Notes: generated by a model from the sequence alone, not told the origin. A DNA stretch of 64,000 nucleotides from an uncultured Clostridia bacterium (GCA_949482135.1 CASYFC010000002.1:124001-188000), one strand, 5' to 3'; positions 54,204 through 63,732 are shown, counted from the stretch's first letter. Program-made: numbers and translations.

Positions 54204-55085
54204 TTAAGCCAATCTATAAGCAATTGTCATTGCTTTTTCAAGCTGCTCAGCATATTTAGCAAGGGTTTCAGAGAAAACAATCTTTTCGACGGTTGACTCA
54301 ACCAGTTGATTTGCATCAAAGGTTGCCATTGCTTCTGCCATAGTGATATCATCCTCTATGGCTTTTGCTAAAATAGTAGAGAAAATTGACTGAATAGGAA
54401 ATGTTTCAGATGCAGCCTCAGCAGTAGCTTCAATTGCCTGCTGAATTTCGGCTTTGTCGTCAGCTTCCATTTCTTCCTCTGTAAGGTTTTCCTCTTTGAG
54501 AATGGTATTGATAATCGAGTTGAACACAGGATCAATCATATTTACCCGAATTGCAGTGGATACTTTCTCCATACTGGAGATTTTTTCTCCAAGAGCAGTT
54601 ACACCGAGTTTCTCAAGAGCAGTGCAGAATTCAGAAGATATTTCCTTAATCTGAAAGCTGAAATTACTTATTTCAGAAGGCTCGGGATTTTGAATATCCA
54701 TGTCAGACAAAGCATTAATTACTTCGCCAATAACGGATTCGAACATTTCAGAAGCACCAGGGATGATGCTCATCATGCTGAAGATAGCACTCATCTGAAT
54801 GCAATTCGTGGTAATCTCAAACCGGGAAGCCTCCAAGCTATCAGTGAAGTTCAGGTCCTGCTCGATCATGTTGGTGATAAGTATGGGCAAAAATGCAGCA
54901 TTAGCAAGGTATGGCTTATATTCTGCAATTTGCTTTTTTTGCTCATCTGTCATGGAAGGTTCTATCCGTACCAGTAATTTCTCAAAAAATTCCTGGATGC
55001 CGTCAGAGCCTTCGATGTGTCCAATTTTCTTTAGGGCAGTGATAGGTGCGCTTACAGACAGGTTTTTTCCAACTAAGTTTAACAT
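54204..55085 (-). CDS. Helical protein of unknown function (islet gene)
   Basis: Start chosen at ATG 55085, 7 nt after GGAGG; the ATG at 55091 is only 1 nt from it. The 293-residue product is acidic and almost all helical, with segments such as LGVTALGEKISSMEKVSTAI and EMEADDKAEIQQAIEATAEA and no membrane signature beyond moderate hydrophobic patches. No family recognised. The codon use (G+C about 42%) is far from its AT-rich neighbours, suggesting transfer. It has its own promoter and a leader stem GATGT-ACT/AGT-ACATC. Confidence 0.72.
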   Translation of the reverse strand: MLNLVGKNLSVSAPITALKKIGHIEGSDGIQEFFEKLLVRIEPSMTDEQKKQIAEYKPYLANAAFLPILITNMIEQDLNFTDSLEASRFEITTNCIQMSAIFSMMSIIPGASEMFESVIGEVINALSDMDIQNPEPSEISNFSFQIKEISSEFCTALEKLGVTALGEKISSMEKVSTAIRVNMIDPVFNSIINTILKEENLTEEEMEADDKAEIQQAIEATAEAASETFPIQSIFSTILAKAIEDDITMAEAMATFDANQLVESTVEKIVFSETLAKYAEQLEKAMTIAYRLA

Positions 55086-55174
55086 ATTCATTCCTCCATA
55101 ATTTTGAAAATTCTTCTTGTTATCCCTATGATGTCACTAAAAGGAATGCTAAGAAGTAAATTAGTAACATCAAA

Positions 55175-55203
55175 ATTATATCATACTTTACATAAAATTA
55201 CAA
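55175..55203 (-). promoter_or_regulatory. Promoter of the minus-strand islet gene (TTTTATGTAAAG type)
   Basis: On the minus strand TTGTAA (55203-55198), the spacer TTTTATGTAAAGTATGA and TATAAT (55180-55175). The first 13 spacer bases are identical to those at 27759 and 28997. Confidence 0.82.
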
Positions 55204-55210
55204 GTTTGTG

Positions 55211-55239
55211 TTGAAATTTACATAAAATAATGATAATAT
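55211..55239 (+). promoter_or_regulatory. Promoter of the extra coaD (inverse TTTACATAAAA spacer)
   Basis: TTGAAA at 55211 and TAATAT at 55234 with a 17-bp spacer beginning TTTACATAAAA. It lies back to back with the divergent promoter at 55175-55203, 7 bp away. Confidence 0.68.
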
Positions 55240-55324
55240 ATATAAGTATTTAAATAATTGTATACCCAAAAAGAACAAAATCTTGGAGGGTAAAACCTCT
55301 GGGAAAATAAAAGGAGGCTTTATA

Positions 55325-55789
55325 ATGACAAAAGGTTTTTATGCAGGAAGCTTTGATCCGTTTACAATTGGACATCTAAGTGTAGTACAAAGGTCTGCAA
55401 AGATGTTTGATGAGGTAGTTGTAGGAATCGGAGTTAATCCTCAGAAAAAGCGGAGATTTGATGTTCAAAAAATGAAAGAGGCGATGCAGCAGATAATGAA
55501 ACGCTATAATTTGACAAATGTGTCAATTATAACTTATGAAAATATGACAGCTGATGTTGCTGAGGAAAATGGTGCTACATTCCTAATCAGAGGTCTTCGA
55601 AATGGAATGGATTATGAGCAGGAGGAAAATTTGGCTCTAATTAATGAAGAGGTTTCTGGTTATGACACAGTTTTCGTAAGAGCAGGAAAATTTGGATACA
55701 TTAGTTCAAGCATGGTAATGGAACTTCTGAAATATGGAAAAGATGTTTCTAAGTACTTGCCAGAAGAAGTGTATCAGATTGTAATCTGA
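55325..55789 (+). CDS. coaD: Phosphopantetheine adenylyltransferase paralog (islet copy)
   Basis: Start at ATG 55325, 8-9 nt after AAGGAGG, 154 residues. The nucleotidyltransferase motifs are GSFDPFTIGH near residue 9 and IRGLRNGMDYEQEENLALIN near 85, then ISSSMVMELLKYGKDVSKYL near 126. CoaD catalyses the penultimate step of coenzyme A synthesis. A second copy lies at 56798 with about two thirds identical residues. This copy has less AT-biased codons, an islet-type promoter and a private terminator, so it is probably acquired or specially regulated. Confidence 0.88.
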   Translation: MTKGFYAGSFDPFTIGHLSVVQRSAKMFDEVVVGIGVNPQKKRRFDVQKMKEAMQQIMKRYNLTNVSIITYENMTADVAEENGATFLIRGLRNGMDYEQEENLALINEEVSGYDTVFVRAGKFGYISSSMVMELLKYGKDVSKYLPEEVYQIVI

Positions 55790-55800
55790 ATAAAAACCAA

Positions 55801-55846
55801 ATCAAAGGCGTGGGGCTTTGTTCCCACGCCTTTGATATTTTTAAAA
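55801..55846. terminator. Terminator between extra coaD and the convergent MBL gene
   Basis: ATCAAAGGCGTGGG and CCCACGCCTTTGAT form a 14-bp stem followed by ATTTTT. Confidence 0.93.
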
Positions 55847-56623
55847 ATCTCGTTCTAATTCACGTTCTTTATGAATAACTGGTATATCAATAGATAATCC
55901 TTCAACTGCTGGAATTACATTTGGAAATATTTCTTTTGCTTCTTGAACATATTTTTCTACAGGCTCTTCAGGCCAAAAATGAGTTAAAATTAGACCTTTT
56001 ATTCCAGCTTCTTTAGCAATTGTTCCTGCTTGATAAGCTGTTAAATGAGAGTTGATTTCTGGAAAACCATGTTCTTTTAATAAACTTGCTTCACAAATTA
56101 ATATATCAGCTCCTTTGGAAAATTCTACTAATCTATTTTTGGCAGAATAAGATGTATCTGATGTGTATACAATTGTTCTATTTCCACATTTTACTTTAAC
56201 TGAATATGTCTCAACAGGATGATCTGTGGGACAAAAGCTAACATTCATACTACCAATTTGCATATCTGAAGAAGAATCTATTGTTTCATAAGTTGCAAAT
56301 GAATTATCTTCACTTAAAATATCATCATGTATAGAAACAGGAGTTGCAGGTAAAATAATATCTATAGGTTTTACAAGTCTTTTTTGATTATGAAAAACAA
56401 AAGAAGAATATTGAAGATTATAAATATCATTATAATGATCTCTGTGTAGGTGACTTAGAATTACAGACAGATTTTCTAAATCATTTGGATAACTTAGCAG
56501 ACTGTGACTTCCACTTCCAGAATCTAATAAAAGTCTAGTATTACCTTCTTGAATTAGATATCCAGGACAATTGTGACCAGGTGTATTATATGGTGATTGA
56601 CTTCCTAATATTTTTAATTTCAT
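55841..56623 (-). CDS. MBL-fold metallohydrolase (RNase Z-like)
   Basis: 260 residues with the metal motif LSHLHRDHYNDI near residue 58, GNRTIVYTSDTSYS near 148, LICEASLLKEHGFPEINSHL near 175 with the T-x-x-QAG helix (LTAYQAGTIAKEAG), and LTHFWP near 218. This arrangement matches the RNase Z/ElaC-like and arylsulfatase-like branch of the MBL superfamily. The exact substrate is unclear; it lacks the long exosite arm of true RNase Z. Confidence 0.87.
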   Translation of the reverse strand: MKLKILGSQSPYNTPGHNCPGYLIQEGNTRLLLDSGSGSHSLLSYPNDLENLSVILSHLHRDHYNDIYNLQYSSFVFHNQKRLVKPIDIILPATPVSIHDDILSEDNSFATYETIDSSSDMQIGSMNVSFCPTDHPVETYSVKVKCGNRTIVYTSDTSYSAKNRLVEFSKGADILICEASLLKEHGFPEINSHLTAYQAGTIAKEAGIKGLILTHFWPEEPVEKYVQEAKEIFPNVIPAVEGLSIDIPVIHKERELERDF

Positions 56624-56797
56624 ATTTCCTCCAAAATTTTATTATATAAACATTAATATTATAGCATAGAATACCATAATATTAAAGTATTTTAAAGTTT
56701 TTTAATAAGATTACATAAAAAAGATTATAAAACAGTATAAATTTTTAGTAAAATATGTTATACTCAAATTTGTAAATAATAGATAAGAGGTTTTTAT

Positions 56798-57259
56798 ATG
56801 AAAATAGGTTTTTATGCAGGAAGCTTTGATCCATTTACATATGGTCATTTGCATATTATAAAAAAATCGGCAAAACTTTTTGATAAAGTTGTTGTTGGAA
56901 TAGGTGTTAATCCAAAAAAGGTAAGATGCTTTAATCAAGAAAAAATGAAAGAAGCTATGGAAAAAGTATTAATTAGAGAAAATATAACTAATGTAAATGT
57001 AATAACTTATGATAATTTATCTGTTGATGTGGCTACTAGTCATAATGCAACATATTTAATAAGAGGAATTAGAAATGGTATGGATTATCAATATGAAGAA
57101 AATATTGCGTTAGTGAATGAAGAAATTTCAGGATTAGATACAGTTTATATTAGATCTGGATATTTAGGCTATATAAGTTCTAGTTTAGTTATGGATTTAA
57201 TCAATAATGGAAAAGATGTTTCAAAATACTTACCACAAGAAATAATAGATATTATTTAG
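56798..57259 (+). CDS. coaD: Phosphopantetheine adenylyltransferase (host-like copy)
   Basis: 153 residues with GSFDPFTYGHLHIIKKSAKL, IRGIRNGMDYQYEENIALVN and ISSSLVMDLINNGKDVSKYL. In both copies here the (T/H)xGH motif reads TIGH or TYGH, and the C-terminal motif is SSSxVM rather than the usual SSTxVR/K, so the two share a distinct subfamily. The AT-rich codons match the host. tsaE follows 11 bp downstream, suggesting one operon. Confidence 0.92.
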   Translation: MKIGFYAGSFDPFTYGHLHIIKKSAKLFDKVVVGIGVNPKKVRCFNQEKMKEAMEKVLIRENITNVNVITYDNLSVDVATSHNATYLIRGIRNGMDYQYEENIALVNEEISGLDTVYIRSGYLGYISSSLVMDLINNGKDVSKYLPQEIIDII

Positions 57260-57270
57260 AAAGGCAAATT

Positions 57271-57705
57271 ATGAGAGTTATATCAAAATCAGAACAAGAT
57301 ACAATAGCACTTGGAAAAAAGATTGCAGAAAAATTAGAAAAAGGCACAGTAATAGTACTAACAGGAGATTTAGGATCTGGTAAAACAAAATTAACAGAAG
57401 GAATCTTAACTTATTTTGGGTTAGAAAACGAAATTTCTAGTCCTACATTTACTATTGTTAATGAATATAATACAGAAAAATTAAACATATATCATTTTGA
57501 TGTTTATAGATTAGAAGATGTAGATGAATTTTATGCAATTGGTGGAGAAGAATATTTTGAAAAAGGTGCTAGTATAATAGAATGGGGAGAAATGATAGAA
57601 GATGCTTTACCAAAAGAATACATAAAAATCAATTTTTCAAGAGATTTATCAAATGAGAATTTAAGAAATATAGATATAAAATATGTAGGAAAGGAATATA
57701 TATGA
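57271..57705 (+). CDS. tsaE: tRNA threonylcarbamoyladenosine biosynthesis ATPase TsaE
   Basis: 144 residues with Walker A GDLGSGKTKLTEG near residue 31, SSPTFTIVNEY near 57 and YHFDVYRLEDVDEF near 74. TsaE is the ATPase that resets the TsaBD complex making t6A37 in ANN-decoding tRNAs. The stop overlaps tsaB by 4 nt. Confidence 0.96.
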   Translation: MRVISKSEQDTIALGKKIAEKLEKGTVIVLTGDLGSGKTKLTEGILTYFGLENEISSPTFTIVNEYNTEKLNIYHFDVYRLEDVDEFYAIGGEEYFEKGASIIEWGEMIEDALPKEYIKINFSRDLSNENLRNIDIKYVGKEYI

Positions 57706-58367
57706 AAAATTTAGCAATAGATACTTCAAGTGCAATAGGTTCAGTTGCAATTTTAGAAGATGATAATGTAATTGATCAAATAAATTTAGATGATGGAAAA
57801 ACACATTCTGAAAACTTAATGCCTTTAGTAGACGATATTTTAAAAAGAAATTCATTAGATATAAAAGATATAGAAATGATTTCATGTTGTACAGGTCCAG
57901 GTTCTTTTACAGGAATTAGAATAGGTGTTGCAACAGTAAAACCTATAGCAGAAGTTCTAAATGTAAAAGTAGCATCAGTAACATCTTTAGAAATTTTGGC
58001 AAGAAATATTGAAAATCAAGAAACAATAGTGTCATTAATTGACGCAAGAAATAATCAAGTATATTGTGGAATTTTTGATAAAGAGTATAATAAAAAACAA
58101 GAATATCTAGCAGATGATATAAATAATATAATTGAAGTTCTAAAAAAGTATGGAAATATTACTTTTGTTGGAAATGGTGCTATTTTACACAAAGAATTAT
58201 TAACTAATAGTTTAAAAACTGTGAATTTTGCAGAGGAAAATATACAATCAGCTACAAATTGTGGAAAAATAGGGTATAAGAAATTTATAGAAAATGAATT
58301 ATATAATGCAGATACAATAGTCCCAATTTATTTAAGAAAATCTCAAGCAGAGAGGTTAAAAAAATGA
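57702..58367 (+). CDS. tsaB: tRNA threonylcarbamoyladenosine biosynthesis protein TsaB
   Basis: 221 residues beginning MKNLAIDTSSAIGSVAILED with CTGPGSFTGIRIGVATVKPI near residue 64. TsaB is the inactive ASKHA partner that stabilises TsaD. It overlaps tsaE and rimI by 4 nt each, so the three are translationally coupled. tsaD is not in the window. Confidence 0.96.
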   Translation: MKNLAIDTSSAIGSVAILEDDNVIDQINLDDGKTHSENLMPLVDDILKRNSLDIKDIEMISCCTGPGSFTGIRIGVATVKPIAEVLNVKVASVTSLEILARNIENQETIVSLIDARNNQVYCGIFDKEYNKKQEYLADDINNIIEVLKKYGNITFVGNGAILHKELLTNSLKTVNFAEENIQSATNCGKIGYKKFIENELYNADTIVPIYLRKSQAERLKK

Positions 58368-58795
58368 TTATAGAAAAAATGACTTTTTCTGATTTTGAAT
58401 GTATAAAGGATATTCTACAAACAGATTTTGATGAATTTTGGAATTCTAATATTTTAAAAAGTGAGTTGGAAAATGAAAATTCAAAATATATAGTTGCAAA
58501 GGAAAATAATGAAATTGTGGGCTTTGCAGGAATTATCATAACTCCAGTAGATATAGAGATTACCAATATTGTTACTAAGAAAACAAATAGAAAAAAAGGA
58601 ATAGGAAAATTACTTTTAGACAAACTAATAAAAATGGCAAAAGAAATAAATTCTGAATCAATAAGTTTGGAAGTTAATGAGAATAATAGCATTGCAATTC
58701 ATTTATATGAATGTTATGGATTTAAAAAAGTTGGACTAAGAAAAAAATATTATAATGGAAAAGATAATGCAATTATTATGACAAAAGTTTTATAA
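58364..58795 (+). CDS. rimI: GNAT acetyltransferase RimI
   Basis: 143 residues with the acetyl-CoA loop TKKTNRKKGIGKLLLDKLIK and LEVNENNSIAIHLYECYGFK, typical of RimI (N-alpha acetylation of ribosomal protein S18 and others). The position after tsaB is the common tsaE-tsaB-rimI order. Confidence 0.93.
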   Translation: MIIEKMTFSDFECIKDILQTDFDEFWNSNILKSELENENSKYIVAKENNEIVGFAGIIITPVDIEITNIVTKKTNRKKGIGKLLLDKLIKMAKEINSESISLEVNENNSIAIHLYECYGFKKVGLRKKYYNGKDNAIIMTKVL

Positions 58796-58926
58796 AAAAT
58801 GAACAAATTAAATTATTGTTTTTTTGCTCAAAAATAATGTAAAATTTTGTAAAATAGTAATTGCTATTTTATTTTATTTGATATAAAATTAGACTGTAAT
58901 TGAATTTTATTCGGAGGAATGTACTA

Positions 58927-61329
58927 ATGAGAAAGAGAAATGAACTAACGCCAAGAGATTTGAAAGATATTTGTAATCCAAATTTATTCAAATTTGAAAC
59001 AACAAAGGAACTTTTAGTTGAAAATGAATTAATTTATGGACAAGATAGGGCAATCAAAGCACTTGAATTTGGGGCAGATGTAAATATAAAAGGATATAAT
59101 TTATATCTAGAAGGACCTACTGGTGTTGGAAAAACAATGTATACAAAAAGATATTTAACTGAAAAAGCTCAAAAAGGAAAAATTCCTCATGATTGGGTAT
59201 ATATATATAATTTTGAAAATCCTAATGAGCCAGTAGCAGTATCTTTTCCTGCTGGGCAAGGTAGAGTTTTTGCTCAAACAATGGAAAATTTTGTTAAGGA
59301 TATTAGAAGAGATATCAAAAAAACATTTAATAATGATGATTTTGAAAAAGAAAAGCAAATTATTAAACAAGAGTATGAAGAAAAAAGAGAAAACTTACTA
59401 GAAAAACTAAATCAAAAAACTTTAATTCAAGGATTTCAAGTAAAATCTACTGAAAATGGTGTTTATATGATGCCTGTATTGGATGGAAAAACTTTGGCTG
59501 AAGAGGAATTTGAAGAGTTAGATGAAGCAATAAAAAAAGAATTTGAAGAAAGATCTGCTTTAGTTCAAGAACAAATATTTCAAGCATTAGCTGAAATAAA
59601 AAATATTGAAAGAGAATCTGAAAAGAAAGTCGATGAATGGCAAGCTAATATTGCGTTAATGACAATAAATGTTCATATTAATTCAATAAAGGCAAATTAT
59701 AAAAGGAATAAAAAAGTAGGAACATATTTAGATGGGGTTAAAAAGGATATATTAAAAAATATTAATTGCTTCTTAGCACCAGATCCAGATCCTAAAAATC
59801 CACAGCAACCAACAGTGCAACAAATGCAAAGACCTGAACTTAAAGAACCATGGCTTAACTATAGAGTTAATTTATTTATAGATAATAGTAAATTAGAAGG
59901 TGCACCAGTAATTATGGACACTAACTATTCATATTTTAACATTTTTGGTGGTTTAGAATATGAAAACCAATATGGAGCATTAAAAACAGACTATATGATG
60001 ATAAAACCAGGATTATTACATCAAGCAAATGGTGGATATATAATTTTCCAAGCTAAAGATTTGCTTGCTAATGGTGTTTGTTATGAAGCTTTAAAAAAAG
60101 CATTAAAAATTAAAGAATTATCTATAGAAAATTCTTCAGAGCAAAAAGCTGGAATGCTTTTAATTTCTTTAAAACCAGAGCCAATACCATTAGATATTAA
60201 AGTGTTATTAGTTGGAAATTCTAATATCTATCATACATTATTATCTATGGATGATGATTTTAGAAAGTTATTTAAAATCAAAGTAGAATTTGAAGAAGAT
60301 GCACCTAAAGATAAAGATAATATAGAAAGATTAAGCAATTTTGTTAGAAGTTTTTGTGTTCAGGAAAATTTATTAGATTTAGATAAAGAAGCAATGGCAA
60401 AGGTGGTTGAATTTGCTTCAAAATTATCAGGAGATAAAGAAAAGTTATCAACACAATTTAGTGAAATTGGGGAAATTGTTGGTGAAGCTTCAGTTTGGGC
60501 AAAAAAAGAAAGACAAAAAGTAATTACACCAAAATATATACAAAAAGCACTTGATGAAAGAACTGAAAGAATAAGAAAATATGATACAAAATATTTACAA
60601 ATGATTAAAGAAGAATCACTTTTAATAGATACAGATGGATTTGAAGTTGGACAAATAAATGGGTTAACTGTAATTAGTGTTGGAGATTTTTCTTTTGGAA
60701 AACCAGCAAGAATTACTGCAAGCACATATGTTGGAAAAAATGGAATTGTAAATATTGAAAGAGAAGTTGAAATGTCTGGTTCATCACATTCCAAAGGTGT
60801 CTTAATATTAACTGGATATTTAGGTGAACAATTTGCTCAGGATATACCACTTTCATTAACTGCAAATTTGTGTTTTGAACAATTATATGGTGGAGTAGAT
60901 GGGGATAGTGCATCAAGTACAGAAGCATATGCAATTTTATCTAGTTTATCTGGAATTCCAATTAATCAATCTATAGCAGTAACTGGTTCAATAAATCAAA
61001 AAGGATATATTCAACCAATTGGTGGAGTTAATGAAAAAATTGAAGGTTTCTATCAAATCTGCAAATTAAGAGGGTTTAATGGCGAACAGGGAGTTATAAT
61101 ACCAAAGCAAAATGTTAGAAACTTAAGCTTAAATGATGAAATTATAGAATCAGTAAAGAAAGGAAAATTTCATATTTATGCAGTAGGAACAATAGATGAA
61201 GGAATAGAAATTTTAACAGGAGTTCCTGCTGGAAAGAAAGATAAAAATGGAAAATTTCCACTTGGAACAATTAATTATTTAGTATATGAAAAATTAAAAA
61301 AATTTTCTGAAATAAGTGAAGGAAAATAG
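58927..61329 (+). CDS. Lon-type ATP-dependent protease (LonB/AAA_32 family)
   Basis: Start chosen at ATG 58927, 9 nt after GGAGG, giving 800 residues; the frame open from 58900 begins before the ribosome site. The N-terminus is followed by Walker A EGPTGVGKTMYTK near residue 62, a long helical insertion (about 120-250) inside the ATPase module, and a C-terminal Lon protease domain with the catalytic Ser in GVDGDSASST near 660 and Lys in GGVNEKIEGFY near 702. It should degrade damaged or regulatory cytoplasmic proteins and differs from canonical LonA by lacking the LAN domain. Confidence 0.9.
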   Translation: MRKRNELTPRDLKDICNPNLFKFETTKELLVENELIYGQDRAIKALEFGADVNIKGYNLYLEGPTGVGKTMYTKRYLTEKAQKGKIPHDWVYIYNFENPNEPVAVSFPAGQGRVFAQTMENFVKDIRRDIKKTFNNDDFEKEKQIIKQEYEEKRENLLEKLNQKTLIQGFQVKSTENGVYMMPVLDGKTLAEEEFEELDEAIKKEFEERSALVQEQIFQALAEIKNIERESEKKVDEWQANIALMTINVHINSIKANYKRNKKVGTYLDGVKKDILKNINCFLAPDPDPKNPQQPTVQQMQRPELKEPWLNYRVNLFIDNSKLEGAPVIMDTNYSYFNIFGGLEYENQYGALKTDYMMIKPGLLHQANGGYIIFQAKDLLANGVCYEALKKALKIKELSIENSSEQKAGMLLISLKPEPIPLDIKVLLVGNSNIYHTLLSMDDDFRKLFKIKVEFEEDAPKDKDNIERLSNFVRSFCVQENLLDLDKEAMAKVVEFASKLSGDKEKLSTQFSEIGEIVGEASVWAKKERQKVITPKYIQKALDERTERIRKYDTKYLQMIKEESLLIDTDGFEVGQINGLTVISVGDFSFGKPARITASTYVGKNGIVNIEREVEMSGSSHSKGVLILTGYLGEQFAQDIPLSLTANLCFEQLYGGVDGDSASSTEAYAILSSLSGIPINQSIAVTGSINQKGYIQPIGGVNEKIEGFYQICKLRGFNGEQGVIIPKQNVRNLSLNDEIIESVKKGKFHIYAVGTIDEGIEILTGVPAGKKDKNGKFPLGTINYLVYEKLKKFSEISEGK

Positions 61330-61344
61330 AAAAAGGAGCAAAAA

Positions 61345-62760
61345 ATGAAAATTGAATTAATTGGTGGATGTACAAAAGAAGAACTAGAATCAAGAATACA
61401 CTATGTAGCAGGAGCTGGAAAATTATCAAGATTTCCAGGAAATGTAACAGAAGTTTTAGAAAGTTGTAACGACTATGAATCAAATCTAAAACTAATTAAA
61501 AGAATCATAAAAATGGGACATAAATCAATTATAGAACATGATTATTTAGTATTTGCTCTAAATGATGTAACACCTATAGTAGAACAAACTTTAATAGGAT
61601 ATAGATTAACATCTTTTACAGTAAAGTCTAGAAGAGAAGTAGATTTTAGAACTGCAGGTTTTTACACTCCAGAATTTAGAAATAAAGCAGGAGAGTTACA
61701 CGAAAAAAATGAAGAACTAAAAGAAGAATATAATAAACATATGAAAATGTTATTTAACACATATGGAGATATTGTAGATAAAGGTGTCAATGTAGAAGAT
61801 GCAAGATTTTTATTACCATACTCATACCATAGTAATTTTATTATGGGGGTAAATGGTAGAGAATTAGAAAGAATGATTATTGCTTTAAGAAATGGAAAAT
61901 TAAGCAATATTCCAGATTTAAAAGAAGTTGGGGATGCTTTATATGATTTAGTAAAAGCGCATGTACCATATTTAATTCCAAATTTAAAGAAACAAGAAAT
62001 AAATTTAAAAACAGATTTTGAATATTTAGAAAGTATTGAAGAAAGACCAAAAATTAAAATATTAGATAAAACAAAAATGATAAGTTATACTCCAAATAGT
62101 GATGATGTCGTACTTGAAAGTAGTATAATGTATCATTATCAATGCTCAAAAGAAATGGCAAAAGAAATATTAAATAACATGATAAAAAAAGATGAAAAAG
62201 CAAAAGAAAAAATGATGTATGATATTCTTCACAAAGAAGAAAGAAGAGAATTAGAACAAGTAAGCTTTACTTTCCAAATTCCAATATCACTTGCTGTTCT
62301 TACTCACTTAACAAGACATAGAATGCATTCATTATTAGTACCAGAGTTTTTACCAATGTGGAATATGGAAAATTATATAACACCAGTAGCTGTTAAAGAA
62401 AAGGCAAATGACATATATCAAGATGCAGTTAGAAAAAATATTGAAATGGTAAAGAAATTTAAATCATTAGATGTAAACGAAGGAGATTTAGTATATTTCT
62501 ATTTAAGTAATCAAATGGTAAATGTTATTACAACAATGAATGCTAGAAATATCCAATGGGTAACAAGACTTCGTTGTTGTAATAAAGCACAATGGCAAAT
62601 TAGATATATTGCAAATGATATAAGAATGCAAGTTTTAGATGTAGCTCCACTTATAGGTAAAGGGCTTGGTGCAACCTGTATGACAGACAGATATTGTGGA
62701 GAAGGTAGAGAATGTTGCGGATTAATAGATAAATTATTAGAAGCAGATAGTAAAAAATAG
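61345..62760 (+). CDS. thyX: Double-domain flavin-dependent thymidylate synthase ThyX
   Basis: 471 residues, about twice the usual ThyX length. Two ThyX-like halves are visible. The first has FALNDVTPIVEQTLIGYRLT with a degenerate motif TSFTVKSRREVDF and FLLPYSYHSNFIMGVNGREL. The second has LTHLTRHRMHSLLVPEFLP near residue 318 and VTRLRCCNKAQWQIRYIAND near 409. The second half retains RHR of the RHRxxS motif and is the probable catalytic part. ThyX makes dTMP from dUMP with FAD and methylenetetrahydrofolate. The C-terminus has a Cys cluster (CMTDRYCGEGRECC), a possible metal site. Confidence 0.88.
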   Translation: MKIELIGGCTKEELESRIHYVAGAGKLSRFPGNVTEVLESCNDYESNLKLIKRIIKMGHKSIIEHDYLVFALNDVTPIVEQTLIGYRLTSFTVKSRREVDFRTAGFYTPEFRNKAGELHEKNEELKEEYNKHMKMLFNTYGDIVDKGVNVEDARFLLPYSYHSNFIMGVNGRELERMIIALRNGKLSNIPDLKEVGDALYDLVKAHVPYLIPNLKKQEINLKTDFEYLESIEERPKIKILDKTKMISYTPNSDDVVLESSIMYHYQCSKEMAKEILNNMIKKDEKAKEKMMYDILHKEERRELEQVSFTFQIPISLAVLTHLTRHRMHSLLVPEFLPMWNMENYITPVAVKEKANDIYQDAVRKNIEMVKKFKSLDVNEGDLVYFYLSNQMVNVITTMNARNIQWVTRLRCCNKAQWQIRYIANDIRMQVLDVAPLIGKGLGATCMTDRYCGEGRECCGLIDKLLEADSKK

Positions 62761-62809
62761 ATAAAATAGACTGCATAAATTTTGCAGTCTTAATTTTTAG
62801 GAGAAAATT

Positions 62810-63685
62810 ATGATAGATTTACATACACATACAAATCATTCTGATGGAACAGATTCGGTGGAAGAAATTTTAAAAAATGCAGAAAAAAATAATATAGAAA
62901 TTCTTTCTATAACAGATCATGATTCTGTTGATGCTTATTTTGAATTAGAAAGAAATCCAAATTTGAGAAAGCTATTTAGTGGAAAATTAATTACTGGAGC
63001 AGAACTAAAGACATTTTATAATAAAGTTTCAATAGAAATTCTAGCTTATGGAATTGATTATAAAAAAATAAGAATTCATAAATATGATGCATCTAAATTA
63101 CAAAATGAAATTCTTGAAAAATATAAAAAAATTGCACAAGAACTTGGTTTAAAATATGATAAAAATGAAATGTATATTGATATAGAAAATCCATGTAAAC
63201 AATGGGCATCATTTGTGCTTGCAACTGAAGTTTTAAAACATGATGAAAATAAAGAAATAATAGAAAAAATAGGAGAATTTAATCCAACATCTTTTTTTAG
63301 AGTACATCAAAGTAATATAAATAGTATATTTTATTATGATGAAACATATAGTTCAATTGACATAAATGAAACGATTTCAAGAATTCATGAAGCAGGTGGT
63401 TTAGCATTTTTAGCACATGGTTTTGTATATCCATTTGAAGATAAAGCGAAAACAATTGAAGAAATTCTAACTACTACAGATATTGATGGTTTAGAATGTA
63501 TATATCCACTTTTTTCAGAAGAAGAAAGAAAAATTGCAATTAATTTATGCAAAAAACATAATAAATATATGTCTGGCGGAACAGATTATCATGCCAAAAA
63601 TAAACCTGATATTATGCTAGGTACAGGTAAAAATAATAATATATTTCTACAAAAGAATTTTGTACAAGACTGGATAAATTTTTAA
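62810..63685 (+). CDS. PHP-domain phosphoesterase
   Basis: 291 residues starting MIDLHTHTNHSDGTDSVEEI with the PHP metal motifs HTHTNHSDG, TDHD near residue 42, GAELKTFYN near 66, LAFLAHGFVYP near 205 and GGTDYHAKN near 261. PHP proteins hydrolyse phosphoesters of nucleotides or histidinol phosphate; the RNase AM/YciV-like branch is the closest type. Substrate is not determinable. Confidence 0.88.
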   Translation: MIDLHTHTNHSDGTDSVEEILKNAEKNNIEILSITDHDSVDAYFELERNPNLRKLFSGKLITGAELKTFYNKVSIEILAYGIDYKKIRIHKYDASKLQNEILEKYKKIAQELGLKYDKNEMYIDIENPCKQWASFVLATEVLKHDENKEIIEKIGEFNPTSFFRVHQSNINSIFYYDETYSSIDINETISRIHEAGGLAFLAHGFVYPFEDKAKTIEEILTTTDIDGLECIYPLFSEEERKIAINLCKKHNKYMSGGTDYHAKNKPDIMLGTGKNNNIFLQKNFVQDWINF

Positions 63686-63703
63686 AAAGTTTACAATAAA
63701 TAG

Positions 63704-63732
63704 TTGACAATAATTAGAAAAAGCTTTATACT
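63704..63732 (+). promoter_or_regulatory. Promoter of the T-box controlled gene
   Basis: TTGACA at 63704 and TATACT at 63727 with a 17-bp spacer, directly before the T-box leader. Confidence 0.85.

Noticed and set aside
54454-55101. Plus-strand ORFs opposite the 54204-55085 gene
   Set aside because: Shadows of a less AT-rich gene; no ribosome sites, while the minus-strand gene has promoter, ribosome site and terminator.
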